Shown: one piece after another, positions 24,939-34,722 of the stretch
Layout: each line of letters starts with the position of its first letter
Position numbering within the stretch: position 1 is the stretch's first letter
DNA from: Pedobacter frigidisoli
GTDB lineage: Bacteria; Bacteroidota; Bacteroidia; Sphingobacteriales; Sphingobacteriaceae
Direction of reading: 5' to 3'
Assembly: GCF_004331675.1 (NCBI RefSeq)
Contig: NZ_SJSN01000007.1
Location: 1-64,000 of the forward strand
Length of the DNA: 64,000 bases
Notes under the pieces: generated by a model
Databases searched by the model: none
What the model was told of the DNA's origin: nothing
The model's input: the letters and a program-made list of their open reading frames with translations, nothing else
Made by a program: the position numbers and the translations under genes

Positions 24939-25333
24939 TGACTACTGCCAATAAAGAAAATATTAATGATAAGGATATTCAGGTTATTCTGGGTACACTT
25001 TTACGTGCCGGTGTGATCGTTTCCATGACGATTGTACTCATCGGCGGCATCATTTTCTTAATCCATAATAAGGGCGTAATTACCGATTACAAAGTTTTTA
25101 AGCCTGAGTTGGCAAAGTTCGCTTCAATCGCTGCGATTTTTAAAGGTGTTTCTACATTTCACGGCGATGCGATTGTGCAGTTTGGTATCTTGATGCTGAT
25201 CTTCACACCAATAGCACGCATAGTTTTCGCCATTTTTAGCTTTTTAATCGAGCGAGATTATCTTTATGTATTAATTGGTTTAATCATATTATCCATCATA
25301 ACCATCAGTTTAAATGGTGGTTTGGCACATTAG
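24938..25333 (+). CDS. DUF1634 membrane protein
   Basis: 131 residues with three hydrophobic segments (about 22-42, 85-105, 112-128). It has the DUF1634 pattern: ILGTLLRAGVIVSMTIVLIGGIIF, a short polar loop, GILMLIFTPIARIVFAIFSF and a final hydrophobic helix. DUF1634 genes commonly follow TSUP transporter genes, as here with a TAATG overlap, suggesting an accessory subunit. It is the last gene before the S10-operon promoter region. Confidence 0.88.
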   Translation: MTTANKENINDKDIQVILGTLLRAGVIVSMTIVLIGGIIFLIHNKGVITDYKVFKPELAKFASIAAIFKGVSTFHGDAIVQFGILMLIFTPIARIVFAIFSFLIERDYLYVLIGLIILSIITISLNGGLAH

Positions 25334-25397
25334 CTAGACTTTTTTAGCTAAATCCCATCGTATCAGCAAATTATTTGAAAAAATATTTCGCTAACTA

Positions 25398-25428
25398 TTT
25401 GAATATTAAGAATTCTTTCCTATTTTTG
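25398..25428 (+). promoter_or_regulatory. Promoter of the S10-spc-alpha cluster
   Basis: TTTG (25398-25401), 19 nt, then TATTTTTG (25421-25428) is an excellent match to the Bacteroidota -33/-7 consensus. The start would be near 25432, leaving a leader of about 75 nt before rplC. Confidence 0.82.
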
Positions 25429-25431
25429 CCC

Positions 25432-25489
25432 TCCCTTAAAAGGGACGAACAACCACCTTGAACGAAGCCCTACTGCTTCGATGGGTGTT
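25432..25489 (+). promoter_or_regulatory. Structured mRNA leader of rplC
   Basis: Two hairpins follow the predicted start. TCCCTT/AAGGGA spans 25432-25445. The larger arm AACCACC (25451-25457) pairs with GGTGTT (25484-25489) with one bulged C, enclosing CGAAGC/GCTTCG (25463-25468 with 25475-25480). It is a plausible binding site for an autoregulating ribosomal protein such as L4 or L3, but that partner is inference. Confidence 0.45.
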
Positions 25490-25506
25490 AAAAAAGAAAA
25501 GATAAA

Positions 25507-26124
25507 ATGTCAGGAATTATTGGAAAAAAGGTAGGAATGACCAGTATCTTTGATGCCGAAGGAAGAAACATTCCTTGTACGGTAATCGAGGCTGGGCCTT
25601 GTGTAGTTACACAGGTAAAGACCGAAGAAAAAGACGGGTATTCATCAATCCAACTGGGTTACGATGAGAAAAAAGAGAAAAACACAACTCAACCGTTAAA
25701 AGGCCATTTCGCGAAAGCAAACACAACTCCGAAACGCAAGCTGGTAGAATTCGATTCGTTTACAACAGAACTTAATTTAGGTGATGTAGTAACGGTTGAT
25801 GCATTCGCAGAAGGCGATTTTGTTGATGTTGTAGGTACCTCAAAAGGTAAAGGCTTTCAAGGTGTTGTAAAACGCCACGGATTTGCCGGTGTTGGTATGC
25901 AGACTCACGGTCAGCATAACCGTTTACGTGCCCCAGGTTCATTGGGAGCATCGTCATTCCCTTCACGTGTATTCAAAGGAATGCGCATGGCTGGAAGAAC
26001 AGGTGGAGACAGAGTAAAAGTTCAAAACTTACAAGTTTTGAAAGTTTATGCTGAGCAAAACTTATTAGTAGTTAGTGGTTCCATTCCAGGAGCTAAAGGT
26101 TCTTACGTAATCTTAGACAAGTAA
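25507..26124 (+). CDS. rplC: 50S ribosomal protein L3
   Basis: 205 residues. [19 protein letters not shown] at the start, [14 protein letters not shown], the [32 protein letters not shown] loop that reaches the peptidyl-transferase centre, and a beta-rich C-terminus. It is one of the first proteins to assemble on 23S rRNA. It heads the cluster here, because rpsJ has been separated; its own promoter and structured leader lie directly upstream, and rplD starts 4 nt after its stop. Confidence 0.98.
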   Translation: MSGIIGKKVGMTSIFDAEGRNIPCTVIEAGPCVVTQVKTEEKDGYSSIQLGYDEKKEKNTTQPLKGHFAKANTTPKRKLVEFDSFTTELNLGDVVTVDAFAEGDFVDVVGTSKGKGFQGVVKRHGFAGVGMQTHGQHNRLRAPGSLGASSFPSRVFKGMRMAGRTGGDRVKVQNLQVLKVYAEQNLLVVSGSIPGAKGSYVILDK

Positions 26125-26128
26125 TCAG

Positions 26129-26758
26129 ATGGAAGTTAAAGTATTAAACATTTCAGGTAAAGAAACAGGTGCCAAGGTGCAACTTCCTGAATCGGTATTT
26201 GGTATCGAGCCTAACGACCACGCGATTTATTTAGATGTAAAACAGTATTTGGCTAACCAACGTCAAGGTACTCACAAATCTAAACAACGTAATGAGATTG
26301 CTGGTTCTACTCGCAAGCTATACAAACAAAAAGGTACAGGTGGTGCCCGTGCTGGTAGCATTAAATCTCCGTTATTTAACGGTGGTGGTCGTGTTTTCGG
26401 TCCTCAACCACGTGATTACAGTTTTAAATTGAACAAAAAATTAAAGGTATTAGCACGTAAATCTGCTTTAGCTTATAAAGCAAAGGATAACAACGTGGTA
26501 ATTTTGGAAGATTTTAGCTTCGATACCATTAAAACTAAAAACTATATAGATTTAATCGCTGCGTTAAACGTAGGTAACGAAAAAACTTTATTGGTTTTAC
26601 CTGCACAAAATAATAATATCTATTTATCAAGCAGAAACGTTCAGAAAACTAAAGTAATCTCAGCAGCAGATTTAAATACTTATGATGTATTAAACGCTGG
26701 TGTACTTGTGTTAACTGCAGATTCTGTTAAAACTTTGGAGGAGGCATTTGCCAAATAA
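26129..26758 (+). CDS. rplD: 50S ribosomal protein L4
   Basis: 209 residues. The exit-tunnel loop shows [33 protein letters not shown] and the family motif [14 protein letters not shown]; the C-terminal half is the alpha/beta domain ending [14 protein letters not shown]4 lines the peptide tunnel and, in enterobacteria, represses the S10 operon by binding its leader. The structured leader upstream of rplC makes similar control conceivable here. One base separates its stop from rplW. Confidence 0.98.
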   Translation: MEVKVLNISGKETGAKVQLPESVFGIEPNDHAIYLDVKQYLANQRQGTHKSKQRNEIAGSTRKLYKQKGTGGARAGSIKSPLFNGGGRVFGPQPRDYSFKLNKKLKVLARKSALAYKAKDNNVVILEDFSFDTIKTKNYIDLIAALNVGNEKTLLVLPAQNNNIYLSSRNVQKTKVISAADLNTYDVLNAGVLVLTADSVKTLEEAFAK

Positions 26759-26759
26759 T

Positions 26760-27050
26760 ATGGACATTTTAAAAAAACCAATATTAACCGAAAAAGCTTC
26801 AGCTTTAACTGAGAAATCTAACCGTTTCACATTTAGCGTTAACCACAAGGCTAACAAAATCCAAATCAAACAAGCAATTGAGAAATTGTACGGTGTAACA
26901 ATCGTGGCAGTTAACACTATGGTTGTTGATGGTAAAGCTAAATCTCGTTACACTAAAGCAGGTTTTGTTTCAGGCCGTAGCCCGAAATACAAGAAAGCAA
27001 TCGTAACGTTAAAAGACGGCGAAACAATAGATTATTACGCAACTCTTTAA
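26760..27050 (+). CDS. rplW: 50S ribosomal protein L23
   Basis: 96 residues from ATG at 26760; four upstream codons would overlap rplD and are not family-like. ILKKPILTEKASALTEK is the L23 start, followed by FSVNHKANKIQIKQAIEKLYGV and KSRYTKAGFVSGRSPKYKKAIVTL. L23 sits at the tunnel exit and docks trigger factor and the signal recognition particle. One base after the rplD stop, 21 nt before rplB. Confidence 0.97.
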   Translation: MDILKKPILTEKASALTEKSNRFTFSVNHKANKIQIKQAIEKLYGVTIVAVNTMVVDGKAKSRYTKAGFVSGRSPKYKKAIVTLKDGETIDYYATL

Positions 27051-27071
27051 TTCAATAATTATATTATAACT

Positions 27072-27896
27072 ATGGGCTTAAGAAAATTTAAACCAGTTAC
27101 TCCGGGAACCCGCTTTAGAGTTGGTGCCAGCTTTACGGAGATTACAGCAACCAAGCCCGAAAAATCATTGGTTGTATCATCAAAAAAGTCTGGTGGACGT
27201 AACAACACAGGAAAGATGACTATGCGCTACATGGGTGGCGGTCACAAAAAATCATATCGTTTAATCGACTTCAAACGCGATAAATTCGATATTCCTGCTA
27301 CAGTAGCTACTGTAGAATACGATCCAAACCGTACTGCCCGCATCGCATTATTACATTATGCAGATGGCGAGAAGCGTTATATCATTGCTCCAGAAGGTTT
27401 GCAAGTAGGTTCGGTATTATTATCGGGCGATACTGCAGCTCCAGAAGTAGGTAACACTTTAAAATTATCGAACATTCCATTAGGTTCTATCATCCACAAC
27501 GTGGAGATTCATCCTGGAAAAGGAGCACAATTAGCTCGTAGTGCAGGTGCTTACGCACAATTAGCTGCCCGCGATGGTAAATATGCTACTTTAAAAATGC
27601 CTTCAGGCGAAACCCGTTTAATCTTAGCTTCTTGCTTAGCTACAATCGGTGCAGTATCTAATTCAGATCACGCAAACGAAGTATTAGGTAAAGCTGGTCG
27701 TAAACGTTGGTTGGGCCGTCGTCCGAGAACTAGACCGGTAGCGATGAACCCTGTCGATCACCCAATGGGTGGTGGTGAAGGTAGATCATCAGGTGGTCAC
27801 CCACGTTCAAGAAATGGTGTTTTAGCCAAAGGCTTCAAAACCAGAGAACTTAAAAAATATTCTAATCGTTACATCATAGAGAGAAGGAAGAAATAA
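27072..27896 (+). CDS. rplB: 50S ribosomal protein L2
   Basis: 274 residues, full length. [58 protein letters not shown] and the conserved [21 protein letters not shown] near the C-terminus, containing the His next to the peptidyl-transferase region. L2 is essential for subunit association. Its stop shares one base with the rpsS start (TAATG), so the two are translationally coupled. Confidence 0.98.
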   Translation: MGLRKFKPVTPGTRFRVGASFTEITATKPEKSLVVSSKKSGGRNNTGKMTMRYMGGGHKKSYRLIDFKRDKFDIPATVATVEYDPNRTARIALLHYADGEKRYIIAPEGLQVGSVLLSGDTAAPEVGNTLKLSNIPLGSIIHNVEIHPGKGAQLARSAGAYAQLAARDGKYATLKMPSGETRLILASCLATIGAVSNSDHANEVLGKAGRKRWLGRRPRTRPVAMNPVDHPMGGGEGRSSGGHPRSRNGVLAKGFKTRELKKYSNRYIIERRKK

Positions 27897-28162
27897 TGGC
27901 TCGTTCGATAAAAAAAGGACCTTATATTGACCATAACGTAGAGAAAAAAGTAAGCTCTATGAATGATTCAGGCAAAAAGTCTGTAATCAAAACTTGGTCT
28001 CGCAGATCAATGATTTCACCAGATTTCGTGAATCATACATTTGCAGTACACAACGGAAATAAATTTATCCCTGTGTATGTTACAGAAAACATGGTTGGTC
28101 ACAAGTTGGGAGAATTTGCTCCAACCAGAACATTCAGAGGACACGCTGAAAAGAAAAAATAA
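27896..28162 (+). CDS. rpsS: 30S ribosomal protein S19
   Basis: 88 residues. [18 protein letters not shown], then [53 protein letters not shown] is the near-universal S19 sequence. It lies in the 30S head near the A site, paired with S13. It overlaps rplB by one base and is followed 7 nt later by rplV. Confidence 0.98.
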   Translation: MARSIKKGPYIDHNVEKKVSSMNDSGKKSVIKTWSRRSMISPDFVNHTFAVHNGNKFIPVYVTENMVGHKLGEFAPTRTFRGHAEKKK

Positions 28163-28169
28163 TTAGACA

Positions 28170-28532
28170 ATGGAAGCAATAGCAAAATTAAACAATTGTC
28201 CAACCTCACCGCGTAAGATGCGTTTGGTTGTAGATCTTATCAGAGGTGAACGTGTAGAGAAAGCATTAAGCATTTTAAAGTTTACCAATAAAGAAGCAGC
28301 AATAAGAGTTGAGAAATTATTATTATCTGCTATCAAAAACTGGGAATCTAAAAATGAAGGTGCTCGCCCTGAAGAAAACCAACTGTTTGTAAAAACAATT
28401 ATGGTAGATGGTGGCCGTCAGCTTAAACGCTTACGTCCAGCTCCTCAAGGCCGTGGATATAGAATTCGTAAACGTTCTAACCACGTAACGCTGATTGTAG
28501 ATAGTAAAATTACAGAAACAACTCAAAACTAA
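28170..28532 (+). CDS. rplV: 50S ribosomal protein L22
   Basis: 120 residues. [29 protein letters not shown] at the start and the tunnel hairpin [28 protein letters not shown] near the end. The hairpin loop lines the peptide tunnel, a region altered in macrolide-resistant strains of other species; it looks ordinary here. Seven nt upstream of rpsC. Confidence 0.98.
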   Translation: MEAIAKLNNCPTSPRKMRLVVDLIRGERVEKALSILKFTNKEAAIRVEKLLLSAIKNWESKNEGARPEENQLFVKTIMVDGGRQLKRLRPAPQGRGYRIRKRSNHVTLIVDSKITETTQN

Positions 28533-28539
28533 TTAGGAA

Positions 28540-29394
28540 ATGGGACAAAAAGCAAATCCAATAGGTGCCAGGTTAGGAATTATCAAAGGATGGGATTCTA
28601 ACTGGTTCGGTGGCAACAACTACTCCGATAAATTAGTTGAAGATGAGAAAATAAGAAAATACCTTTCTGCTCGTATTGCTAAAGGTGGTGTTGCAAAGGT
28701 AGTTATCGAACGTACGTTAAAACGTATCACTGTAACTATCCACACAGCTCGCCCAGGTATCGTAATCGGTAAAGCAGGTGCTGAGGTTGATAAAATCAAA
28801 GAAGAGTTAAAGAAATTAACTAAAAAGGAAATTCAAATTAACATTTTCGAGATTAAACGCCCAGAGCTTGATGCACAATTAGTTGCAGAAGGTGTTGCAA
28901 AACAATTAGAAGCAAGGATCTCATTCCGTAGAGCAATGAAATCTTCTATCGCATCAACCATGCGTATGGGTGCTGAAGGTATTAAAATCATGACTTCTGG
29001 TCGTTTAGGTGGTGCTGAAATGGCACGTTCTGAGCAGTATAAAGAAGGAAGAGTGCCTTTGCATACATTCCGTGCTGATATCGACTACGCATTAGCAGAA
29101 GCATTAACTACTTATGGTAAAATAGGTGTTAAGGTTTGGATTTGTAAAGGTGAGGTTTATGGAAAACGTGATTTGTCTCCAAACATTGGTGCAACAAACA
29201 ACGGTCCAAAAGGCGCATCAGACAAGCCAGCTTTCGGTGGAAGAGATAACCGTGGTGGTGGTGGAAGAGATAGCCGTGGCGGTGGAAACGACAGACGTGG
29301 TGGAAACCAAGGTGGTGGTCGTGGTCCAGGTCAAGGTGGTCCCGGAGCAAATAGAGGTGGTGGCGCAGGCGCTAACAGAGGTCCTCGTAAATAA
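28540..29394 (+). CDS. rpsC: 30S ribosomal protein S3 with Gly/Arg-rich tail
   Basis: 284 residues. The core (about 1-225) has [21 protein letters not shown], the KH domain with [20 protein letters not shown], and [31 protein letters not shown], ending [13 protein letters not shown]. After residue 225 comes a 60-residue tail of RGG-like units ([29 protein letters not shown]) that the compact E. coli protein (about 233 residues) lacks. S3 forms part of the mRNA entry channel, so the tail may touch incoming mRNA. Confidence 0.97.
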   Translation: MGQKANPIGARLGIIKGWDSNWFGGNNYSDKLVEDEKIRKYLSARIAKGGVAKVVIERTLKRITVTIHTARPGIVIGKAGAEVDKIKEELKKLTKKEIQINIFEIKRPELDAQLVAEGVAKQLEARISFRRAMKSSIASTMRMGAEGIKIMTSGRLGGAEMARSEQYKEGRVPLHTFRADIDYALAEALTTYGKIGVKVWICKGEVYGKRDLSPNIGATNNGPKGASDKPAFGGRDNRGGGGRDSRGGGNDRRGGNQGGGRGPGQGGPGANRGGGAGANRGPRK

Positions 29395-29434
29395 TTGATT
29401 TATTAACATCGTTTAACGATTAGAACAAAATAAA

Positions 29435-29857
29435 ATGTTACAGCCAAAAAGAACGAAGTTCAGGAAGATGCAAAAAGGCAGAATGAAGGGTTTAGCTTCA
29501 CGTGGAGCTGAATTAGCATTCGGATCTTTCGGTATCAAGTCTTTAGAAGCAACTTGGATCACAAGTCGCCAGATAGAGGCTGCCCGTATTGCCGTAACTC
29601 GTTTCATGAAACGTGAAGGCCAAGTATGGATCAGGATTTTCCCGGATAAACCGGTAACTAAAAAACCTGCAGAAGTACGTATGGGTAAAGGTAAAGGTGC
29701 TCCTGAATACTGGGTTGCAGTAGTAAGACCTGGACGTGTAATTTTCGAAGCTGAAGGTGTGCCTTTAGAAGTTGCTAAAGAAGCATTACGTTTAGCAGCA
29801 CAGAAATTACCAATCCAAACTAAATTTGTAGTACGTAGAGATTACGTAGAAGCATAG
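29435..29857 (+). CDS. rplP: 50S ribosomal protein L16
   Basis: 140 residues. [19 protein letters not shown] at the start, [28 protein letters not shown], and [22 protein letters not shown] are diagnostic. It helps place A-site tRNA on the large subunit. The start at 29435 follows a 40-nt spacer after rpsC. A 75-nt spacer with a short inverted repeat separates it from rpmC. Confidence 0.98.
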   Translation: MLQPKRTKFRKMQKGRMKGLASRGAELAFGSFGIKSLEATWITSRQIEAARIAVTRFMKREGQVWIRIFPDKPVTKKPAEVRMGKGKGAPEYWVAVVRPGRVIFEAEGVPLEVAKEALRLAAQKLPIQTKFVVRRDYVEA

Positions 29858-29864
29858 TAAAGTT

Positions 29865-29914
29865 GTTGAGTTGAATGTTGTAAATACTTGTTTATTATAA
29901 CCGCTACACTCAAC
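29865..29914. repeat. Inverted repeat in the rplP-rpmC spacer
   Basis: GTTGAGT (29865-29871) pairs with ACTCAAC (29908-29914) over a long loop. Weak on its own; listed because similar repeats occupy the other long spacers of the cluster. Confidence 0.4.
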
Positions 29915-29932
29915 CGTAAAAGAAAAATAAAA

Positions 29933-30145
29933 ATGAAAAATTCAGAAATCACAGGGCTTTCAAAAGAAGAATTAGTAGCTAAGATTGCGGAAGAAAAAGA
30001 GAACTTATCAAAATTGAAATTCTCTCATACCATTTCAGCTATCGAGAATCCTTCACGCATTTCAAAAGTAAGGAAAGACATAGCCCGTTTAAATACTGAA
30101 CTGACTAAAGTGAAACTTGCTGAGTCAGCTACTGAAACTAATTAA
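29933..30145 (+). CDS. rpmC: 50S ribosomal protein L29
   Basis: 70 residues from ATG at 29933. A TTG at 29888 would add 15 codons unlike any L29 and is rejected. [29 protein letters not shown] and [17 protein letters not shown] are the two helices of L29, a small protein near the tunnel exit. Thirteen nt before rpsQ. Confidence 0.95.
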   Translation: MKNSEITGLSKEELVAKIAEEKENLSKLKFSHTISAIENPSRISKVRKDIARLNTELTKVKLAESATETN

Positions 30146-30158
30146 TTTGAAAGTCGAA

Positions 30159-30413
30159 ATGGAAAGACAATTAAGAAAAACAAGAACCGGGTTGGTGGTG
30201 AGCAACAAGATGGATAAATCTGTTGTAGTGAGCGTTGAGCGTAAAGTAAAGCACCCGATTTATGGCAAGTTCGTTAAGAAAACTACCAAATTTATGGCTC
30301 ACGATGAGAAAAACGAATGCGGTATCGGTGATACAGTATTGATTATGGAAACTCGTCCTTTGAGTAAGAACAAGAACTGGAGATTGGTACAAATTTTAGA
30401 AAGAGCTAAATAA
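30159..30413 (+). CDS. rpsQ: 30S ribosomal protein S17
   Basis: 84 residues from ATG at 30159; a longer frame from 30117 overlaps rpmC and is not family-like. [42 protein letters not shown] and [24 protein letters not shown] give the S17 OB-fold. It binds 16S rRNA early in assembly. One base separates its stop from the rplN start. Confidence 0.97.
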   Translation: MERQLRKTRTGLVVSNKMDKSVVVSVERKVKHPIYGKFVKKTTKFMAHDEKNECGIGDTVLIMETRPLSKNKNWRLVQILERAK

Positions 30414-30414
30414 G

Positions 30415-30783
30415 ATGGTACAACAGGAATCGAGATTAAACGTTGCTGATAACAGCGGCGCTAAAGAAGTATTAGTAATTCGTGTGCTAGGTGGAACCGG
30501 CAAACGTTATGCTTCAATTGGTGATAAAGTGGTTGTTACTGTAAAAAGCGCTTTACCGTCAGGTAATATAAAAAAAGGTACAGTTTCTAAAGCAGTTGTT
30601 GTAAGAACTAAAAAAGAAATCCGTCGTAAAGATGGTTCTTATATCCGTTTTGACGATAATGCAGCTGTATTATTGAACGCACAGGATGAGCCAAGAGGTA
30701 CACGTATCTTTGGCCCGGTTGCGAGAGAACTACGTGAAAAACAATTCATGAAAATTGTATCATTAGCACCGGAGGTATTATAA
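30415..30783 (+). CDS. rplN: 50S ribosomal protein L14
   Basis: 122 residues. [63 protein letters not shown] and [15 protein letters not shown] are diagnostic. L14 lies at the subunit interface and is the docking site of the silencing factor RsfS. Its spacing to rplX is one base, so translation is probably coupled. Confidence 0.98.
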   Translation: MVQQESRLNVADNSGAKEVLVIRVLGGTGKRYASIGDKVVVTVKSALPSGNIKKGTVSKAVVVRTKKEIRRKDGSYIRFDDNAAVLLNAQDEPRGTRIFGPVARELREKQFMKIVSLAPEVL

Positions 30784-30784
30784 C

Positions 30785-31126
30785 ATGGGAAATAAAACAA
30801 TTATACCAGGAAAACTTAAAATCCGCACAGGAGATTTAGTTAAAGTCATTGCTGGCGATTCAAAAGGTCAACAAGGAAAAGTACTATCGGTACTTATTGA
30901 AAAAAACAGAGCCATTGTAGAAGGCGTTAACTTAGTATCGAAACATACTAAACCAAATGCTGCAAATCCTAACGGTGGTATTATTAAAAAAGAAGCTGCT
31001 CTTCACATTTCTAACTTGATGTTGGTTGATCCAAAATCTGGTAAAGCTACCCGCGTTGGTCGTAAACTAAACGCAGATGGTAAATTAGTTAGAGTTGCTA
31101 AAATTTCAGGAGAGGAGATTAAATAA
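30785..31126 (+). CDS. rplX: 50S ribosomal protein L24
   Basis: 113 residues. The KOW motif [25 protein letters not shown], followed by [40 protein letters not shown]24 starts 50S assembly at the 5' end of 23S rRNA. Its final base is shared with the rplE start codon (TAATG). Confidence 0.97.
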   Translation: MGNKTIIPGKLKIRTGDLVKVIAGDSKGQQGKVLSVLIEKNRAIVEGVNLVSKHTKPNAANPNGGIIKKEAALHISNLMLVDPKSGKATRVGRKLNADGKLVRVAKISGEEIK

Positions 31127-31689
31127 TGGCTACACCAAGATTAAAAAGCAAATACAAAGAAGAAGTTGTAAATGCATTAAAAGAAAAATTTCAGTACAAA
31201 ACTGTAATGCAGGTTCCTAAATTGGAAAAAATCTGTATCAATCAGGGTGTTGGTCGTTTTTCTGTTACTGATAAAAAGATTATGGATACCACAATCGTTG
31301 AGTTGAGCACCATTACTGGTCAACAAGCGGTTCCGGCTAATTCTAAGAAAGATATCTCTAACTTTAAATTACGTAAAGGTATGCCGGTTGGTGTACGCGT
31401 TACTTTACGTGATAACAATATGTATGAGTTCTTAGATCGTTTGATCTCTGTAGCTTTACCACGTATTCGTGATTTCAAAGGTATTAACGATAAAGGATTT
31501 GATGGAAAAGGAAATTACACGTTAGGTGTAACTGAGCAGATCATCTTTCCAGAGATTAATATCGATAAAATCAATAAAATTTTAGGTATGGATATAACTT
31601 TCGTAACTTCGGCAAAATCTGACGTTGAGGCTCTTGAGTTATTGAAGCAATTCGGATTACCATTTAAAAATCAAAAAACAGCAGAATAA
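31126..31689 (+). CDS. rplE: 50S ribosomal protein L5
   Basis: 187 residues. [39 protein letters not shown]-type segment, and [33 protein letters not shown]. It binds 5S rRNA and contacts P-site tRNA. It overlaps rplX by one base at its start and rpsN by one base at its end. Confidence 0.98.
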   Translation: MATPRLKSKYKEEVVNALKEKFQYKTVMQVPKLEKICINQGVGRFSVTDKKIMDTTIVELSTITGQQAVPANSKKDISNFKLRKGMPVGVRVTLRDNNMYEFLDRLISVALPRIRDFKGINDKGFDGKGNYTLGVTEQIIFPEINIDKINKILGMDITFVTSAKSDVEALELLKQFGLPFKNQKTAE

Positions 31690-31958
31690 TGGCAAAAGAA
31701 GGTGTAAAAGCACGCGAAGTTAAGCGCCAAAAATTGGTAGCTAGATACGCTGAAAAACGTGCAGTTTTAAAAGCTGCAGGAGATTTCGAGGGTTTAGATA
31801 AATTACCTAAAAACTCATCTCCAGTACGTTTACACAACCGTTGTAAATTAACTGGTCGCCCACGTGGTTATATGCGTACCTTTGGTATTTCAAGGGTAAC
31901 GTTTCGCCAAATGGCACTAGACGGTAAAATACCAGGTGTTAAAAAAGCATCTTGGTAA
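31689..31958 (+). CDS. rpsN: 30S ribosomal protein S14, zinc-free type
   Basis: 89 residues, the long form. [23 protein letters not shown] at the start and [27 protein letters not shown] at the end. It keeps one Cys and lacks the CxxC pair of zinc-ribbon S14, so it does not need zinc. It starts on the last base of rplE and is followed by a 152-nt spacer with an inverted repeat and a possible rpsH leader. Confidence 0.97.
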   Translation: MAKEGVKAREVKRQKLVARYAEKRAVLKAAGDFEGLDKLPKNSSPVRLHNRCKLTGRPRGYMRTFGISRVTFRQMALDGKIPGVKKASW

Positions 31959-31980
31959 TATAGCTTAAAGCTGAAAGCTC

Positions 31981-32029
31981 AAAGTCTAAAGCGGATATAT
32001 GTCGCTTTGGCCTTTGTGCTTTAGTCTTT
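31981..32029. repeat. Inverted repeat in the rpsN-rpsH spacer
   Basis: AAAGTCTAAAGC (31981-31992) pairs with GCTTTAGTCTTT (32018-32029) with one mismatch. A tighter inner hairpin AAAGCG/CGCTTT (31988-31993 with 32003-32008) is an alternative. Confidence 0.65.
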
Positions 32030-32052
32030 TTGCTTGTAAAAGAATTTTAACC

Positions 32053-32096
32053 GATAGCAGGTCCCATCGCCGGGTTGGTGACAGGAAACCACTATC
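32053..32096 (+). promoter_or_regulatory. Candidate structured leader of rpsH
   Basis: A three-tier stem reads GATAG/CTATC (32053-32057 with 32092-32096), GGTCC (32060-32064) with GG and ACC (32084-32085, 32088-32090), and TCGCC/GGTGA (32067-32071 with 32077-32081). It ends 14 nt before the rpsH ATG. S8 regulates its operon by binding mRNA in E. coli; that this is an S8 site is speculation. Confidence 0.4.
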
Positions 32097-32110
32097 AAAA
32101 ACAATAAAAA

Positions 32111-32509
32111 ATGAATACAGATCCAATAGCAGATTATTTAACAAGAGTAAGGAATGCCATTAAGGCCAACCACCGTGTTGTAGAAATTCCTGCATCAAAC
32201 CTTAAAAAAGAAATTACTAAAGTTCTTTTCGATAAAGGTTACATCGCGAACTACAAGTTTGAAGATACTACAGTTCAAGGCACAATCAAAATTGCTTTGA
32301 AATACAATCCAATTACTAAAGTTCCTGCTATTCGTACTTTGATGCGAATTAGTAAACCAGGTTTGAGAAACTATGCTGGTGTTGAAAATATGCCAAGAGT
32401 ATTGAACGGTTTAGGTATCGCAATCTTATCTACTTCTAAAGGTGTAATGACTGATAAAGAAGCAGCCAAATTAAATATTGGTGGTGAGGTATTGTGTCAC
32501 GTTTATTAA
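32111..32509 (+). CDS. rpsH: 30S ribosomal protein S8
   Basis: 132 residues. [79 protein letters not shown], ending [10 protein letters not shown]8 throughout. It binds helix 21 of 16S rRNA and in enterobacteria represses the spc operon. A structured 40-nt element lies just upstream. 18 nt before rplF. Confidence 0.98.
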   Translation: MNTDPIADYLTRVRNAIKANHRVVEIPASNLKKEITKVLFDKGYIANYKFEDTTVQGTIKIALKYNPITKVPAIRTLMRISKPGLRNYAGVENMPRVLNGLGIAILSTSKGVMTDKEAAKLNIGGEVLCHVY

Positions 32510-32527
32510 TATTAGGAGAACAGCACA

Positions 32528-33085
32528 ATGTCAAGAATAGGAAAAGCCCCAATTACAATCCCTGCAGGTGTTACCATCAGCGTATCGAAAGATAACGTTG
32601 TAAGTGTAAAAGGTCCTAAAGGTGAATTAACACAAGCAGTTTATACAGATATCACTGTAAGTCAAGAAGATGGAATTTTAACAGTTCAACGTCCATCAGA
32701 ACAAAAGAAACACAAAGCATTACACGGTTTATATCGCTCATTGCTTAACAATATGGTTATTGGTGTTACAGATGGTTATAAATTAACTCAAGAACTAGTA
32801 GGTGTTGGTTACCGTGCTACAAACACAGGTAATACATTAGATCTAGTTTTAGGTTATTCTCACCATTATGTATTTCAATTACCAGAAGAGATTAAAGTAA
32901 CAACATCTTCAGAAAAAGGTCAAACTCCTAAAATCATTTTAGAAAGTATTGACAAACAATTGATTGGTCAAGTAGCTGCGAAAATCCGTTCGTTACGTGC
33001 ACCAGAGCCATATAAAGGTAAAGGTATCAAGTTTGTAGGTGAAGTGTTAAGAAGAAAAGCAGGTAAATCAGCATCTAAGAAATAA
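32528..33085 (+). CDS. rplF: 50S ribosomal protein L6
   Basis: 185 residues. [50 protein letters not shown] and [24 protein letters not shown]6 supports the sarcin-ricin loop region where GTPase factors bind. AGGAG (32514-32518) lies nine bases before the ATG, another of the few Shine-Dalgarno-like sites in this window. Confidence 0.98.
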   Translation: MSRIGKAPITIPAGVTISVSKDNVVSVKGPKGELTQAVYTDITVSQEDGILTVQRPSEQKKHKALHGLYRSLLNNMVIGVTDGYKLTQELVGVGYRATNTGNTLDLVLGYSHHYVFQLPEEIKVTTSSEKGQTPKIILESIDKQLIGQVAAKIRSLRAPEPYKGKGIKFVGEVLRRKAGKSASKK

Positions 33086-33090
33086 TAATC

Positions 33091-33444
33091 ATGGCACGTA
33101 AAAAATTATCAAGAAGAGATCGTATTAAAAAAGGGATCAGAAAAAGACTTACTGGTTCGGAAGAACGTCCAAGGTTATCAGTTTTTAGAAGCAATAAAGG
33201 TATTTATGCTCAAGTAATTAACGATATAACTGGTTTAACTATAGCATCAGCATCATCATTATCGAAAGATTTTACTGGTACTGGAAACAAGAGTGACCAA
33301 TCGGTTGCTGTTGGTAAATTAGTTGGCGAAAAAGCAATTGCTGCTGGTGTTAAAGAAGTTGTTTTCGATAGAAATGGCTATTTATACCACGGTCGTGTGA
33401 AATCGTTAGCAGAAGGTGCTCGCGAAGCTGGTTTAGTATTTTAA
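33091..33444 (+). CDS. rplR: 50S ribosomal protein L18
   Basis: 117 residues. [42 protein letters not shown] and [43 protein letters not shown] are typical. It binds 5S rRNA with L5. Five nt after rplF and 18 nt before rpsE. Confidence 0.98.
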   Translation: MARKKLSRRDRIKKGIRKRLTGSEERPRLSVFRSNKGIYAQVINDITGLTIASASSLSKDFTGTGNKSDQSVAVGKLVGEKAIAAGVKEVVFDRNGYLYHGRVKSLAEGAREAGLVF

Positions 33445-33462
33445 TCTGAAGAAATAAGTAAG

Positions 33463-33981
33463 ATGTCAACTATCAATATAAAAAGAGTAAAAACCACCGA
33501 TATCGAATTAAAGGATCGTTTGGTTAGTATACAACGTGTTGCCAAAGTAACTAAGGGCGGTCGTACTTTCAGCTTTTCAGCAATTGTTGTTGTAGGTGAT
33601 GAAAACGGTGTTGTTGGTTTCGGTTTAGGTAAAGCGAAAGAGGTAACTGAAGCAATTGCAAAAGGTGTGGATGATGCTAAAAAGAACTTGGTAAAAGTTC
33701 CAATTTTAAACGGTACTGTTCCTCATGAGCAAATCGGTAAATTCTCAGGTGGTTTTGTATTAATCAAACCAGCTGCAGTAGGTACTGGAGTAATTGCTGG
33801 TGGTGCAATGCGTGCTGTATTAGAGAGTGCTGGCGTTCATAACGTATTAGCAAAATCTAAAGGTTCATCTAACCCACATAACGTGGTAAAGGCAACTGTT
33901 GATGCATTAACAAAAATGCGTGATGCTTATACGGTAGCTCAAACTCGTGGTATAGATTTAAACAAAGTATTTAACGGATAA
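33463..33981 (+). CDS. rpsE: 30S ribosomal protein S5
   Basis: 172 residues. Double-stranded RNA-binding-like N-domain with [42 protein letters not shown], then [45 protein letters not shown]. It contributes to the mRNA entry channel and decoding accuracy. Four nt before rpmD. Confidence 0.98.
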   Translation: MSTINIKRVKTTDIELKDRLVSIQRVAKVTKGGRTFSFSAIVVVGDENGVVGFGLGKAKEVTEAIAKGVDDAKKNLVKVPILNGTVPHEQIGKFSGGFVLIKPAAVGTGVIAGGAMRAVLESAGVHNVLAKSKGSSNPHNVVKATVDALTKMRDAYTVAQTRGIDLNKVFNG

Positions 33982-33985
33982 TATC

Positions 33986-34165
33986 ATGGCTAAGATCAAA
34001 ATAACACAAGTAAAAAGTATTATCGATAGAAGCGAACGCCAAAAAAGAACTGTAAAAGCTTTAGGTTTATCAAAAATGAACCAAAGTGTAGAAGTTGAGG
34101 CTACTCCACAAATCATTGGAATGGTTCGCAAGGTGAATCATTTAATCGCTATCGAAGCAATTTAA
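33986..34165 (+). CDS. rpmD: 50S ribosomal protein L30
   Basis: 59 residues, too short for many gene finders. MAKIKITQVKSIIDRSERQ, then KRTVKALGLSKMNQSVEVEATPQIIGMVRKVNHLIAIE is a clear L30. Start ATG at 33986, four nt after rpsE; stop TAA at 34163-34165. A perfect inverted repeat follows before rplO. Confidence 0.95.
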   Translation: MAKIKITQVKSIIDRSERQKRTVKALGLSKMNQSVEVEATPQIIGMVRKVNHLIAIEAI

Positions 34166-34174
34166 TAAAATTTT

Positions 34175-34208
34175 AAAGGTAGTATTGGCTAATGTTGATA
34201 CTACCTTT
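34175..34208. repeat. 11-bp perfect inverted repeat in the rpmD-rplO spacer
   Basis: AAAGGTAGTAT (34175-34185) pairs with ATACTACCTTT (34198-34208) over a 12-nt loop. There is no T-run beyond the arm, so full termination is unlikely; attenuation or mRNA processing are options. Confidence 0.8.
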
Positions 34209-34268
34209 ATATATGTTTAATCGTTGTACCTGTTTAGTGAAAGCGAAGGGCAACACAAATTCAAAAAA

Positions 34269-34715
34269 ATGAATTTAAGTAATTTAAAACCTGCAGTAGG
34301 TTCTACAAAAAACAGTAAGAGAATTGGTCGTGGTACAGGTTCTGGTCGTGGTGGTACATCAACTCGTGGTCACAAAGGTGCTGGTTCTCGTTCTGGTAAA
34401 AAAACTAAGATCGGTTTTGAAGGTGGTCAAATGCCTTTACAACGTCGTGTGCCTAAGGTTGGTTTCAAGCCAATTAATCGTACCGAATATGTTGGTGTAA
34501 ACTTAGATGTTTTACAAAACCTAGCTGAAAAACACAGCTTAACAACTATTGATTTTGCTGCTTTACAAGCACATGGTTTAGCTTCAAAAAATGACTTGGT
34601 TAAAATTTTAGGTCGTGGTGAAGTAAAAGCAAAATTAGACATTACTGCACATGCATTTTCTGCAACCGCACAAAAAGCTATTGAAGCTGTAGGTGGTTCA
34701 ATTGTAAAATTGTAA
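34269..34715 (+). CDS. rplO: 50S ribosomal protein L15
   Basis: 148 residues from ATG at 34269; a frame from 34224 adds 15 codons unlike L15. [42 protein letters not shown] is the glycine-rich extended N-terminus that threads into 23S rRNA, then [18 protein letters not shown]. Seven nt before secY, the usual order. Confidence 0.97.
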   Translation: MNLSNLKPAVGSTKNSKRIGRGTGSGRGGTSTRGHKGAGSRSGKKTKIGFEGGQMPLQRRVPKVGFKPINRTEYVGVNLDVLQNLAEKHSLTTIDFAALQAHGLASKNDLVKILGRGEVKAKLDITAHAFSATAQKAIEAVGGSIVKL

Positions 34716-34722
34716 TTATTAA

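Noticed and set aside
29126-29409. Overlapping ORFs in the 3' end of rpsC, both strands
   Set aside because: They are shadow frames of the Gly/Arg-rich S3 tail, whose biased codons leave other frames open.
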